DNA of 12,873 nt from Candidatus Equinaster intestinalis (GTDB taxonomy: Bacteria; Bacillota_A; Clostridia; Oscillospirales; Acutalibacteraceae): NCBI GenBank assembly GCA_018065375.1, contig JAGHTJ010000091.1:1-12873 (forward strand). The letters are read 5' to 3'. A program made the translations under genes and the position numbers. Numbering within the stretch: the stretch's first letter is position 1; each line of letters opens with the position of its first letter. This document shows, in pieces, positions 1 to 6,749 of the stretch. Under the pieces are notes generated by a model, which had not been told where the DNA came from, made no database searches, and saw nothing but the letters and a program-made list of their open reading frames with translations.

Positions 1-2
1 TT

Positions 3-1190
3 TTAATACTTTTTTCTCTTTCTTGCAAGATAATCTTTTAAGAATATCACTAAAACTCCCGAAAACATTATCACGGGGAAGACGGTTGCCGCTAAAAATC
101 CCGCTTTAAGACCGCCCTTATCGGCAAATATACTTGCAACAAACGGTCCTGCCGAGCAACCCAAATCACCCGCCGCCGCAAGTATTCCGAACATAAGCGC
201 TCCGCCCTCTTTAAATCTGCGGGAGGACATCGAGAGGGTAACCGGCCACATTATGCCGACCGAAAAGCCGCAGAGTCCGCAAAAGATAACTGCAAGTGAT
301 GTATCTCCGAAAACTATGCCGAGATAGCAGACTGCCGCCGCGGCAGAGCTTAACATAAGCGCTTTTTGGTGATTAAACCTATCCCCTACGATGCCGTAAA
401 TAAGTCTTGCGCTTCCCATAAGCAGGGCAAAAAATGTAGGACCGAGCAAATCGCCCACCGTTTTGGAAAGGTGAAGTCCCTGCTCGGCGAATGCGGAAGC
501 CCATTGCGAAACTGTAATTTCGCTGGCACCCGCGCAGAGCATAACCAAAACATAAAGATAAAAGCTTTTGCTTTTAAGTATTTTGGGTGACCTTTTCGAC
601 ATATCCCTTTCGGGGTCTACTATCGGCGCTTTTATAAAGAGGAGGGCATCGCAAAACGGAACTGCCGACCATATAATCGGCAAATAAAACCAGCTTTTTA
701 TGCCGATTACGGCAAACATAAATACCGAAAGCAAAACCGTTACAGCCTGACCCCAGCAATAAAAGGAATGAAGCAGGCTCATCTGTGAGGATTTTTTATT
801 TGCCGGCAGATATTCGATTATCGGGCTTATGATAACCTCGATAAGTCCGCTTCCCACGGCGTAAAAGCATATTGAAATGATAATTGCGATATATGTACTC
901 TCCATAATCCTCGGCAGGAAGGAAAGCATTAAAAGACCCACGCCGGCAAGCAGGTTTGCAATAACCGTGCATTTATGATAGCCGAATTTATTGACAAGCC
1001 TTACCGAGGCTATATCCACAAATATCTGCGCCACAAAATTTATCACTATGAGCGAGCCTATTTTCTCATAAGAAAGAGAATACTCGATATTGAATGTAAC
1101 AAAAAGAAGCGGCAGAAAATTATTTATTATCGCCTGAACAAAATAACCTATATAACAACAGATTTTAGTATACGTGTAATTAGTTTTCAT
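3..1190 (-). CDS. MFS-family membrane transporter (substrate unknown)
   Basis: A 395-residue integral membrane protein, the usual size for a 12-helix major facilitator. Hydrophobic segments run along the whole length, split by a polar cytoplasmic loop at about residues 190-208 (VDPERDMSKRSPKILKSK) that separates the two six-helix halves. A degenerate motif A occurs in the first half (VRLVNKFGYHK, 63-73) and a better copy in the second half (GSARLIYGIVGDRFNHQK, 259-276), which is typical of MFS proteins. The C-terminus is basic (ARKRKKY). The start overlaps the last 11 bases of the upstream phosphatase gene (ATGAAAACTAA holds both start and stop), so the two are almost certainly co-transcribed and translationally coupled. 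A GGGGAG lies about 16 bases upstream of the ATG, too far for a good ribosome site on its own. The family is secure. The substrate, and whether it imports or exports, cannot be read from the sequence. The gene is complete, with its stop at 3-5. Confidence 0.88.
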   Translation of the reverse strand: MKTNYTYTKICCYIGYFVQAIINNFLPLLFVTFNIEYSLSYEKIGSLIVINFVAQIFVDIASVRLVNKFGYHKCTVIANLLAGVGLLMLSFLPRIMESTYIAIIISICFYAVGSGLIEVIISPIIEYLPANKKSSQMSLLHSFYCWGQAVTVLLSVFMFAVIGIKSWFYLPIIWSAVPFCDALLFIKAPIVDPERDMSKRSPKILKSKSFYLYVLVMLCAGASEITVSQWASAFAEQGLHLSKTVGDLLGPTFFALLMGSARLIYGIVGDRFNHQKALMLSSAAAAVCYLGIVFGDTSLAVIFCGLCGFSVGIMWPVTLSMSSRRFKEGGALMFGILAAAGDLGCSAGPFVASIFADKGGLKAGFLAATVFPVIMFSGVLVIFLKDYLARKRKKY

Positions 1191-1833
1191 TTATGATTTT
1201 TATTAACTCCCCGGGATTTTCGATTATATATTTTGCGCCGTTTTCGAGGAGCTCATCTTCCTTTCGGTATCCCCACAAAACGCCTACCGGCAGAGCGCCC
1301 GAATTCACTCCGGTTTTTACGTCCATTCCCGAATCGCCCATAAAAATACATTCATCGGGCTTAACTTCGAGCTTTTCCATAGCCATAAGAGTAAGGGTGG
1401 GGTCGGGCTTGGTGGGTATCTCGGGTCGCTGACCCAAAACCAAATCAAATGTATCGGGAAGCAGGCTGTTTATAACCTCTATTGCCGCCGCGTGTGCTTT
1501 ATTGGTAACAACGGCGGTTTTAATACCCGTTTCCTTTAATTTTGCTATAAGCTCCTTAATTCCGGAATAAACATAAGTATTATCGGCATAATGAACATTA
1601 TAATTTTCGAAAAACTTTTCGCTTATCTTATTTAATGTAGCCTCGTCCCTTTTATCCTTGGGAGTTATACGGTAAATGAGCTTGGGTATTCCGTTGCCCA
1701 CAAAATATTTGTATTTTTCGGTTTCGTGCGTGGGGAAACCGTAAAAAGACAGAGCAAAATTGCTCGCATTTGCCAAATCGAGCAAGGAATTTACGAGTGT
1801 TCCGTCCAAATCAAAAATTACTGCTTCTATCAT
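1180..1833 (-). CDS. HAD-superfamily hydrolase, phosphoglycolate phosphatase-like
   Basis: A 217-residue phosphatase of HAD subfamily IA with all four motifs: motif I FDLDGTLVNS (nucleophile D8, acid D10), motif II VVTNK (T110), motif III lysine K142 (PTKPDP) and motif IV MGDSGMD (D167, D171). The alpha-helical C1 cap lies at about 15-85. This arrangement matches phosphoglycolate phosphatase and related small-phosphate-ester or pyrophosphate hydrolases (Gph/PpaX). The exact substrate in this broad group cannot be assigned from sequence. The start has a good ribosome site (AGGTGA, about five bases from the ATG) and a promoter just upstream. It is the first gene of a two-gene unit with the MFS permease, which begins inside its stop region. 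One reading is that the pair handles a phosphorylated compound and its transport, but pairing of a HAD enzyme with a permease is common and not specific. Confidence 0.9.
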   Translation of the reverse strand: MIEAVIFDLDGTLVNSLLDLANASNFALSFYGFPTHETEKYKYFVGNGIPKLIYRITPKDKRDEATLNKISEKFFENYNVHYADNTYVYSGIKELIAKLKETGIKTAVVTNKAHAAAIEVINSLLPDTFDLVLGQRPEIPTKPDPTLTLMAMEKLEVKPDECIFMGDSGMDVKTGVNSGALPVGVLWGYRKEDELLENGAKYIIENPGELIKIINEN

Positions 1834-1848
1834 AAAATCACCTATTAA

Positions 1849-1876
1849 AGTATACCATAATAAAAAGTTTTTTCAA
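1849..1876 (-). promoter_or_regulatory. Promoter of the HAD-MFS operon
   Basis: Read on the minus strand: -35 TTGAAA (1876-1871), a 16-base spacer, and -10 TATACT (1854-1849) preceded by TG at the extended -10 position (TGGTATACT). The predicted start is about ten bases before the ribosome site, giving a very short 5' leader. It is arranged back-to-back with the rpmB promoter, with about 27 bases between the two -35 boxes. Confidence 0.65.
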
Positions 1877-1903
1877 TATTTTTATATTTTTTTCAAAAAA
1901 TGC

Positions 1904-1932
1904 TTGCATTATGCTCAATTTTCTGTTATTAT
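1904..1932 (+). promoter_or_regulatory. Promoter of rpmB
   Basis: -35 TTGCAT (1904-1909), a 17-base spacer and -10 TATTAT (1927-1932), preceded by TG in the extended -10 position (TGTTATTAT). The predicted transcript starts near 1939, about 29 bases before the rpmB ATG. The -35 box lies inside a short inverted repeat AATGC-TT-GCATT (1899-1910), which may be chance or an operator. Confidence 0.6.
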
Positions 1933-1967
1933 GTTTTGTGCTGATTATGTTAAAGGAGGTGCAGACC

Positions 1968-2156
1968 ATGGCTAAATGTGATATCTGCAACAAACAAATT
2001 ACTTTTGGTATTAAAGTTTCTCACTCACACAGACGCTCCAACAGAACCTGGCAGCCTAATGTAAAGAAAGTAAAGGCTATCGTAAACGGCACACCTTGTC
2101 GTATCAATGCCTGCACCCGTTGCTTGCGTTCAGGTAGAGTTACCAGAGCAATCTGA
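1968..2156 (+). CDS. rpmB: 50S ribosomal protein L28
   Basis: A 62-residue protein with the full L28 pattern: MAKCDICNK at the N-terminus, the central SHSHRRSNRTWQPN segment, and CTRCLRSGRV near the end. It is a structural protein of the large ribosomal subunit. Cysteines C4, C7, C49 and C52 form the two CXXC pairs of the zinc-ribbon (C+) form of L28. An extra cysteine, C44, lies just before the second pair. The start at 1968 is chosen because it follows a near-perfect ribosome site (AAAGGAGGT, 1952-1960, seven bases away) and begins with the conserved MAKC. An in-frame upstream ATG at 1911 would add a non-conserved hydrophobic leader and overlap the promoter, so it is rejected. It is monocistronic, with its own promoter and terminator. 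Confidence 0.98.
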   Translation: MAKCDICNKQITFGIKVSHSHRRSNRTWQPNVKKVKAIVNGTPCRINACTRCLRSGRVTRAI

Positions 2157-2174
2157 TTGTAATTTAGAAAAGAG

Positions 2175-2208
2175 GCGGCGTGTAGTTTACACGCCGCTTT
2201 ATATTTTT
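2175..2208 (+). terminator. Rho-independent terminator of rpmB
   Basis: A perfect 10-bp GC-rich stem, GCGGCGTGTA / TACACGCCGC, with a 3-base loop, starts 18 bases after the rpmB stop. It is followed by the T-rich run TTTATATTTTTT. Confidence 0.93.
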
Positions 2209-2226
2209 TCGGGAGTTATATTTATT

Positions 2227-3606
2227 ATGTATGACATTGCCATAATAGGCGGCGGCATCGGCGGACTCATGGCCGCTTACAAAATTAAGAAAAACAACAA
2301 GGCCGCCAATATAATTATAATTGAAAAGGGCGTTGCCCTCGAAAACCGCCATTGCCCGGCAGGAAGCAATAAATCCTGCGCGCATTGTAAGATTTGCAGT
2401 ATAACGAGCGGTTATGCCGGAGCCGGCGCTTTTTCGGACGGTAAATTCAATCTCGGCACTGCCTACGGCGGTACTATCGGTGAGGAGCTCGGCGAAGAAA
2501 CCGCAATGAAATATATCGGCGAGGTTGATGATATTTTAAGAGAGTTTTCGGACGATTATCCTGAGCTTTATCTTTCAAACGAAGAGCTGAAGCTGAAGTG
2601 TCTGCAAAACAATCTGCGGCTTCTCGATATGAATGTAAGGCATCTCGGAACCGATAAAAACTTTAAAACAATGCACCGCTTAATTGAAAATCTGCGCTGT
2701 AGCGGCGTTGAGCTTACCGTTCTTACCGAATGTGCGGGTATTGAAAAGAAATCCGATTCTTATGTTTTAAGCCTTAAAGACCAAAAGGGCGAAAGAAGCA
2801 TAGAGGCAGGAAGGGTTATCATTGCAACCGGCAGAGGCGGCGCGGATTTTGTAAAGGGACTTTGCGAAAAGTTCTCGGTTAAAATAAACGCCAATTCGGT
2901 TGACATCGGCGTAAGAGTTGAAATGAAGGACGCTATCTGGAGAGAGTTTTCCTCCAAAATTTACGAGCCGAAAATCCTCTACCGCACCAAAACCTTTGAA
3001 GACCGTACACGTATGTTCTGCTTCAATCAGGGCGGCCTTGTTTCGGCTGAAAATAATGACGGCGTAATAACCGCAAACGGTCATTCCTTTGCCGAGCCGG
3101 AAAAGAAAACCGATAACTGCAATTTTGCCATTCTTTCCTCGATTCATTTTGCCGGAGACTTCAACAAGCCTACCGAATATGCCATAAACATTGCAAAAAA
3201 TATGAACTTTGCGGGCGAAGGCAATATTATTGTTCAGCGCTTCGGTGACCTTATAAGAGGCAGACGCACCAACGACCACCGTCTGACTTCAAACAGCGTT
3301 ATCCCCACCCTTAAAGCCTTTGCGGGAGATTTATCGGTGGTTATGCCCTACCGCGCCCTTACAAATATTATTGAAACGATATATGCGCTCGATAAGGTAG
3401 CCCCCGGCTGTGCCAATGACGATACGCTGCTTTACGGCTGTGAAAACAAATACTATTCGATATGCCCCGAGCATAACGGATATTTTGAAATTATGGACGG
3501 TATGTATCTTATAGGAGACGGAAGCGGCATTACAAGAGGTCTTTCTCAAAGCGGTGCCATGGGTCTTTTCGTTGCCGACCATATATCCGGAAAAATCAAA
3601 GAATAA
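2227..3606 (+). CDS. FAD-dependent dehydrogenase, COG2509-like flavoprotein
   Basis: A 459-residue soluble flavoprotein. The N-terminal Rossmann motif IIGGGIGGLMAAYKI (6-20), with the acidic strand end IIIIEK (29-34), binds the ADP part of FAD. A second nucleotide-binding strand, VIIATGRGG, falls near 200, and the C-terminal MYLIGDGSGITRGLSQSGAMG is the flavin-contacting closing motif of such enzymes. Between them, HCPAGSNKSCAHCKICS holds C43, C51, C54 and C57 (C-X7-C-X2-C-X2-C), directly before the GYAGAGAFSDGK segment typical of this family. The cysteines could ligate an Fe-S cluster or be redox-active; that is inference. The physiological substrate is unknown. The start at 2227 gives the canonical MYDIAIIGGG; a longer in-frame start inside rpmB is implausible. 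The ribosome site GGGAG (2211-2215) is 11 bases away, a little long. No clear promoter is visible between the rpmB terminator and the gene, so low-level readthrough is a possible source of transcript. No terminator follows it before the thrS leader. Confidence 0.85.
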   Translation: MYDIAIIGGGIGGLMAAYKIKKNNKAANIIIIEKGVALENRHCPAGSNKSCAHCKICSITSGYAGAGAFSDGKFNLGTAYGGTIGEELGEETAMKYIGEVDDILREFSDDYPELYLSNEELKLKCLQNNLRLLDMNVRHLGTDKNFKTMHRLIENLRCSGVELTVLTECAGIEKKSDSYVLSLKDQKGERSIEAGRVIIATGRGGADFVKGLCEKFSVKINANSVDIGVRVEMKDAIWREFSSKIYEPKILYRTKTFEDRTRMFCFNQGGLVSAENNDGVITANGHSFAEPEKKTDNCNFAILSSIHFAGDFNKPTEYAINIAKNMNFAGEGNIIVQRFGDLIRGRRTNDHRLTSNSVIPTLKAFAGDLSVVMPYRALTNIIETIYALDKVAPGCANDDTLLYGCENKYYSICPEHNGYFEIMDGMYLIGDGSGITRGLSQSGAMGLFVADHISGKIKE

Positions 3607-3607
3607 C

Positions 3608-3636
3608 TTGACAAAAGGTTATTTTAAGAGTAATAT
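3608..3636 (+). promoter_or_regulatory. Promoter of the thrS T-box transcript
   Basis: A perfect -35 TTGACA (3608-3613), a 17-base spacer and -10 TAATAT (3631-3636); an overlapping TATACT at 3634-3639 would give a 20-base spacer. The -35 begins one base after the stop codon of the upstream flavoprotein gene. The predicted transcript starts near 3643. Confidence 0.8.
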
Positions 3637-3642
3637 ACTATT

Positions 3643-3882
3643 GTTAAAGCGTTGATAAGAAGAGTAGCTTTTATTCTGTCTTACAGAGAAGGGCGGTCGC
3701 AGGCTGTAAGCCGCCCCAAGAAAGATTTAAGTGAAAACCGTCTTTGAGTGTTCGGCGAACCGAAACGGGTGACTCCGTTAAAGGTCTTAAAGCGGTACCG
3801 TTTTTTCGGTGCAATGTGGGTGGAACCACGGAGTTTATAAATTTTACTTCGTCCCTATTTAGGGGCGAAGTTTTTGTTTTTT
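3643..3882 (+). promoter_or_regulatory. T-box riboswitch (tRNA-Thr sensing leader)
   Basis: A classic T-box leader before an aminoacyl-tRNA synthetase gene. Stem I shows the kink-turn (TGAT / TGAG, near 3653 and 3745), the AGTA of the specifier loop (3663-3666), the AG bulge AGAGA (3685-3689) and a GC-rich apical stem (GGGCGG 3691-3696 with CCGCCC 3711-3716). Opposite AGTA lies GAA followed by the specifier, read as ACC (threonine) at 3737-3739, which fits the gene downstream. Further hairpins follow (TTCGG/CCGAA at 3751-3764, ACCG/CGGT at 3797-3810), then the conserved T-box TGGGTGGAACCACGG (3817-3831). Its TGGA (3821-3824) would pair with a tRNA 3' end UCCA. Uncharged tRNA-Thr should stabilise the antiterminator and allow thrS transcription; charged tRNA leads to termination. 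Shifting the specifier frame by one base would read AAC (Asn), but the downstream gene and loop alignment favour ACC. Confidence 0.96.
3847..3882 (+). terminator. Regulated terminator of the thrS T-box leader
   Basis: A ten-pair stem CTTCGTCCCT / AGGGGCGAAG, with one G-U pair and loop ATTT, is followed by TTTTTGTTTTTT. It begins 15 bases after the T-box sequence and ends directly before the thrS ribosome site. It is the conditional stop of the riboswitch and also the only terminator downstream of the flavoprotein gene. Confidence 0.93.
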
Positions 3883-3894
3883 GGAGGTAATTTT

Positions 3895-5835
3895 ATGAAA
3901 ATCATACTTAACGGCAGTGAAAAGGTTTTTGAAAACGAAATCACGGCATTCGAGGCTGTAAAGAGCCTCGGCGGCGGATATGCAAAAAACGCCTGCGCCG
4001 CACAAATTAACGGTGAAAACAAGGATTTGCGCACCGCCTTGAAGGACGGCGACACCGTAAATATCTTAACCTTTGATGACGATTACGGCAAATGGACCTT
4101 CCGCCATACCGCCTCTCATATTTTAGCGCAGGCTATAAAGCGTCTTTATCCGCAGGCAAAGCTTGCGATAGGTCCCGCGATTGATGACGGTTTTTATTAC
4201 GACATTGATATAAAGGAAAAGTTCACTCCCGAGGATCTTGAAAAAATCGAGGAGGAAATGAAAAAAATCGTAAAAGAGGATATTCCGCTTGAGCGTTTCA
4301 CAAAAAGCCGCGCCGATGCAATTGCATTCTTTAAGGAAAAGGAAGAGCCCTTTAAGGTTGAGCTTATTGAGGATTTACCCGAAGACGCCGAAATCAGCTT
4401 TTATTCCCAGGGCGATTTTACCGACCTTTGTGCCGGCGCTCACCTTATGAGCACAGCTCCCGTAAAGGCATTCAAGCTTACCTCCGCTACCGGTGCTTAC
4501 TGGAGAGGAGATTCCTCCAAAAAGATGCTCTGCCGTGTTTACGGTACTGCATTCCCGAAAGCCGGCGCTTTAGAAGAACATTTAGCCCGAATCGAAGAAG
4601 CCAAGAAGCGCGACCACAATAAGCTGGGCCGTGAGCTCGAGCTTTTCACCACAAGCGATGTAATCGGTCAGGGACTTCCCATTATGCTTCCGAAAGGCGC
4701 AAAGGTTATTCAGATTTTGCAGAGATTTGTAGAGGACGAGGAGGCTCGCCGCGGTTGGCAGCTTACCAAAACTCCCCTTATGGCAAAGAGCGACCTTTAC
4801 AAGATTTCGGGACACTGGGACCATTATCTTGACGGTATGTTTGTTATGGGCGACCCGACTGACGAAACCAAGGAATGCTTCGCACTTCGTCCGATGACCT
4901 GCCCCTTCCAATATCAGGCGTATTTGAACCGCGCACGCTCCTACAGAGATTTACCCCTGCGTTATGATGAAACCTCTACCCTTTTCAGAAATGAAGATTC
5001 GGGAGAGATGCACGGACTTATCCGTGTTCGTCAGTTCACCATTTCCGAGGGCCACCTTATGTGCACTCCCGACCAGTTGGAGGGAGAATTTAAGAGCTGT
5101 CTTGAGCTTACAAACTTTATGCTCAAAACTCTGGGACTTGACGGTGACGTTTCCTACCGTTTCTCGCAGTGGGACCCGCTTGACCGTGCTAAATATATCG
5201 GAACTGCCGAGCAGTGGGACGAAGCGCAGGGTGTTATGAAGAAAATTCTTGACCATCTCGAAATCCCCTACAAAATCGGTATCGGCGAGGCGGCATTCCA
5301 CGGACCGAAGCTCGATATTCAGATTAAAAATGTTCACGGCAAGGAAGATACACTTATCACAATCCAAATCGACCAGATGCTTGCCGAAAAGTTCGGTATG
5401 GAATACACCGATAAGGACGGCACCAAGAAAAATCCCTACATCATTCACCGTACCTCAATCGGTTGCTACGAGAGAACTCTGGCGCTCCTTATCGAAAAGT
5501 ATGCCGGCGCATTCCCGACATGGATGGCACCCGTTCAGGTTAACATTCTGCCGATTGCAGACCGTCATCTTGATTATGCTTACGAAATCAAAAAAGCCCT
5601 TATGGATAAGGGTGTAAGGGTTGAGCTTGACGACCGCAACGAAAAAATCGGCTACAAGATTCGTGAATCACGTTTGCAGAAAATACCCTTTATGCTCGTA
5701 ATCGGAGACAGCGAGGTAGAAAACGGCACACTTTCCGTTCGCCGCAGAGGTGAAAACGGTGACCTCGGCAATATGAGCAAGGAAGCCTTTATAGAGCTTT
5801 TACTTGATGAAATTGACACAAAGGCAATAAAATAA
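3895..5835 (+). CDS. thrS: Threonyl-tRNA synthetase
   Basis: A 646-residue cytoplasmic class II synthetase, full length for the bacterial family (E. coli is 642), that charges tRNA-Thr with threonine. Domains in order: TGS at about 1-60; editing domain at about 65-225 with H71 and H75 (HTASH) and C179 and H183 (CAGAH), which removes mischarged serine; catalytic core at about 240-540; anticodon-binding domain from about 545 (APVQVNILPI). The zinc ligands that select threonine are present: C336 (RPMTCP), H387 (SEGH) and H518 (IIHR). Motif 2 is FRNEDSGEMHGLIRVRQF (364-381). Motif 3 reads IGCYERTLALLIEKYAGAFP, with CYER where E. coli-type enzymes have SIER. The start at 3895 follows GGAGG (3883-3887) by seven bases; an in-frame ATG seven codons earlier lies in the terminator T-tract. 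Expression is controlled by the T-box leader. It is monocistronic, closed by a strong terminator. Confidence 0.98.
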   Translation: MKIILNGSEKVFENEITAFEAVKSLGGGYAKNACAAQINGENKDLRTALKDGDTVNILTFDDDYGKWTFRHTASHILAQAIKRLYPQAKLAIGPAIDDGFYYDIDIKEKFTPEDLEKIEEEMKKIVKEDIPLERFTKSRADAIAFFKEKEEPFKVELIEDLPEDAEISFYSQGDFTDLCAGAHLMSTAPVKAFKLTSATGAYWRGDSSKKMLCRVYGTAFPKAGALEEHLARIEEAKKRDHNKLGRELELFTTSDVIGQGLPIMLPKGAKVIQILQRFVEDEEARRGWQLTKTPLMAKSDLYKISGHWDHYLDGMFVMGDPTDETKECFALRPMTCPFQYQAYLNRARSYRDLPLRYDETSTLFRNEDSGEMHGLIRVRQFTISEGHLMCTPDQLEGEFKSCLELTNFMLKTLGLDGDVSYRFSQWDPLDRAKYIGTAEQWDEAQGVMKKILDHLEIPYKIGIGEAAFHGPKLDIQIKNVHGKEDTLITIQIDQMLAEKFGMEYTDKDGTKKNPYIIHRTSIGCYERTLALLIEKYAGAFPTWMAPVQVNILPIADRHLDYAYEIKKALMDKGVRVELDDRNEKIGYKIRESRLQKIPFMLVIGDSEVENGTLSVRRRGENGDLGNMSKEAFIELLLDEIDTKAIK

Positions 5836-5846
5836 TAACAGTTTAA

Positions 5847-5877
5847 AATACGCCTGCCGGCAGCAGGCGTATTTTTT
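5847..5877 (+). terminator. Rho-independent terminator of thrS
   Basis: A perfect 11-bp stem AATACGCCTGC / GCAGGCGTATT with a 5-base loop is followed by TTTTTT, starting 11 bases after the thrS stop. Confidence 0.95.
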
Positions 5878-5889
5878 ATTCCCATTTCA

Positions 5890-5895
5890 TATAAT
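5890..5895 (+). promoter_or_regulatory. Consensus -10 box immediately before the dipeptidase ATG
   Basis: TATAAT matches the sigma-A consensus exactly and lies only five bases before the ATG at 5901. With normal spacing, transcription would begin at about 5901-5902, on the start codon itself. No TTGACA-like -35 exists at 16-18 bases upstream, where the thrS terminator lies, and no TG extends the -10. It could therefore be a weak promoter or a chance match. See the finding on a leaderless start. Confidence 0.45.
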
Positions 5896-5900
5896 CTACT

Positions 5901-6743
5901 ATGATATTCGATTTACATTGTGATACTTTAAGCGAATTAAAGTATATTCAGGATTTCGAAAGCAAAACGGCAATAAATCTAAACGTGCTTAAAAAAAGCT
6001 TCGCGCAGTGTTTCGCAATTTTTGTAAACGACAACATTCCCGATAAGGAAAACTACATAAAAGAAAAATACAATTTGTTTTTATCGGTTAAGAGGAACTA
6101 TCTGCGAAATTGCCGCGCGCTTTTAACGATTGAAAACTGCGGATTTTTGGAAAACGATATGGAAAAAGCCGCAATATTAAAGAAAATGGGAACAAGAGCG
6201 GCGGGGCTTATCTGGAACAACGAAAACTGCATCGGCTACCCTGCCGTAAATCCCGATTTCGCAAATTTACCCCTTAAAAAATTCGGGTTTGAGCTTTTGG
6301 ATTTTTTGGAAGAAAACGGAATTATTCCCGACCTTGCCCATATAAACAAAGGCGGATTTAAAGACGCTGTTACACATTATAAAAAGCCGCTGTGCGTTAC
6401 ACACAGCGGCGCATATTCCGTTTTCCCGCACCCGCGAAATCTTACCGATGAGCAGTTAAGGCTAATCGGCAAAAACGGCGGAATAATCGGGGTTTGCTTT
6501 TATAATGAATTTTTAAACGGCGGAGCAAGACCTACATCGTTTTCGGATATTATCCGCCACGCAAGACACATAAAAAATGTGGCGGGGATTGAAAGTGTGG
6601 CTTTAGGCAGTGATTATGACGGCTTTACGGCGCCCATTTGTTTTTCGGGATTTTGCGGGCTTGAAAATGCTCTGAATTCATATTTTTCAGCCTGCGAAAC
6701 CGAAAAAATCTGCTGTAAAAATGCCGAAAGATTATTTGCCTAA
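5901..6743 (+). CDS. Zn-dependent dipeptidase, peptidase family M19
   Basis: A 280-residue member of the renal (membrane) dipeptidase family, which hydrolyses dipeptides and in bacteria often accepts a D-residue at the C-terminal position. Binuclear zinc ligands are all recognisable: H6 and D8 (DLHCDT), the bridging E78 (LTIEN), H147 (DLAHIN) and H168 (VTHSGAY). The substrate-binding R179 (HPRNL) and the catalytic-site D238 (GSDYDG) are also present. No signal peptide or membrane segment is seen, so it should be cytoplasmic. It is shorter than the usual 300-plus residues, and the usual C-terminal GGN-LR-type ending is reduced to KNAERLFA. The start is fixed by the conserved HXD motif at residues 6-8, yet no Shine-Dalgarno sequence precedes it. 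Its 3' end overlaps the convergent carboxypeptidase gene by 12 bases. The family call is firm; the precise substrate is unknown. Confidence 0.9.
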   Translation: MIFDLHCDTLSELKYIQDFESKTAINLNVLKKSFAQCFAIFVNDNIPDKENYIKEKYNLFLSVKRNYLRNCRALLTIENCGFLENDMEKAAILKKMGTRAAGLIWNNENCIGYPAVNPDFANLPLKKFGFELLDFLEENGIIPDLAHINKGGFKDAVTHYKKPLCVTHSGAYSVFPHPRNLTDEQLRLIGKNGGIIGVCFYNEFLNGGARPTSFSDIIRHARHIKNVAGIESVALGSDYDGFTAPICFSGFCGLENALNSYFSACETEKICCKNAERLFA

Positions 6744-6749
6744 ATAATC
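6730..6749. repeat. Inverted repeat spanning the convergent stop codons
   Basis: GATTATTT / AAATAATC is a perfect 8-bp inverted repeat around a 4-base loop. It contains both stop codons of the overlapping dipeptidase (plus) and carboxypeptidase (minus) genes. The stem is AT-rich and lacks a proper T-tract, so it is at best a weak bidirectional terminator; no better one lies between the two genes. Confidence 0.5.

Noticed and set aside
2107..2226. A longer N-terminus for the FAD-dependent dehydrogenase starting inside rpmB
   Set aside because: It would overlap rpmB and run through the rpmB terminator; the conserved nucleotide-binding motif begins right after the Met at 2227.
2767..3279. A 170-codon open frame on the minus strand inside the flavoprotein gene
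   Set aside because: It is antisense to a coding region with continuous family-like sequence, and there is no independent evidence for translation.
4900..5600. ThrRS motif 3 reading CYER in place of SIER, as a possible defect
   Set aside because: The glutamate and arginine of the motif, all zinc ligands and the editing residues are intact; I believe this form occurs in other clostridial threonyl-tRNA synthetases, so it looks like a lineage variant.
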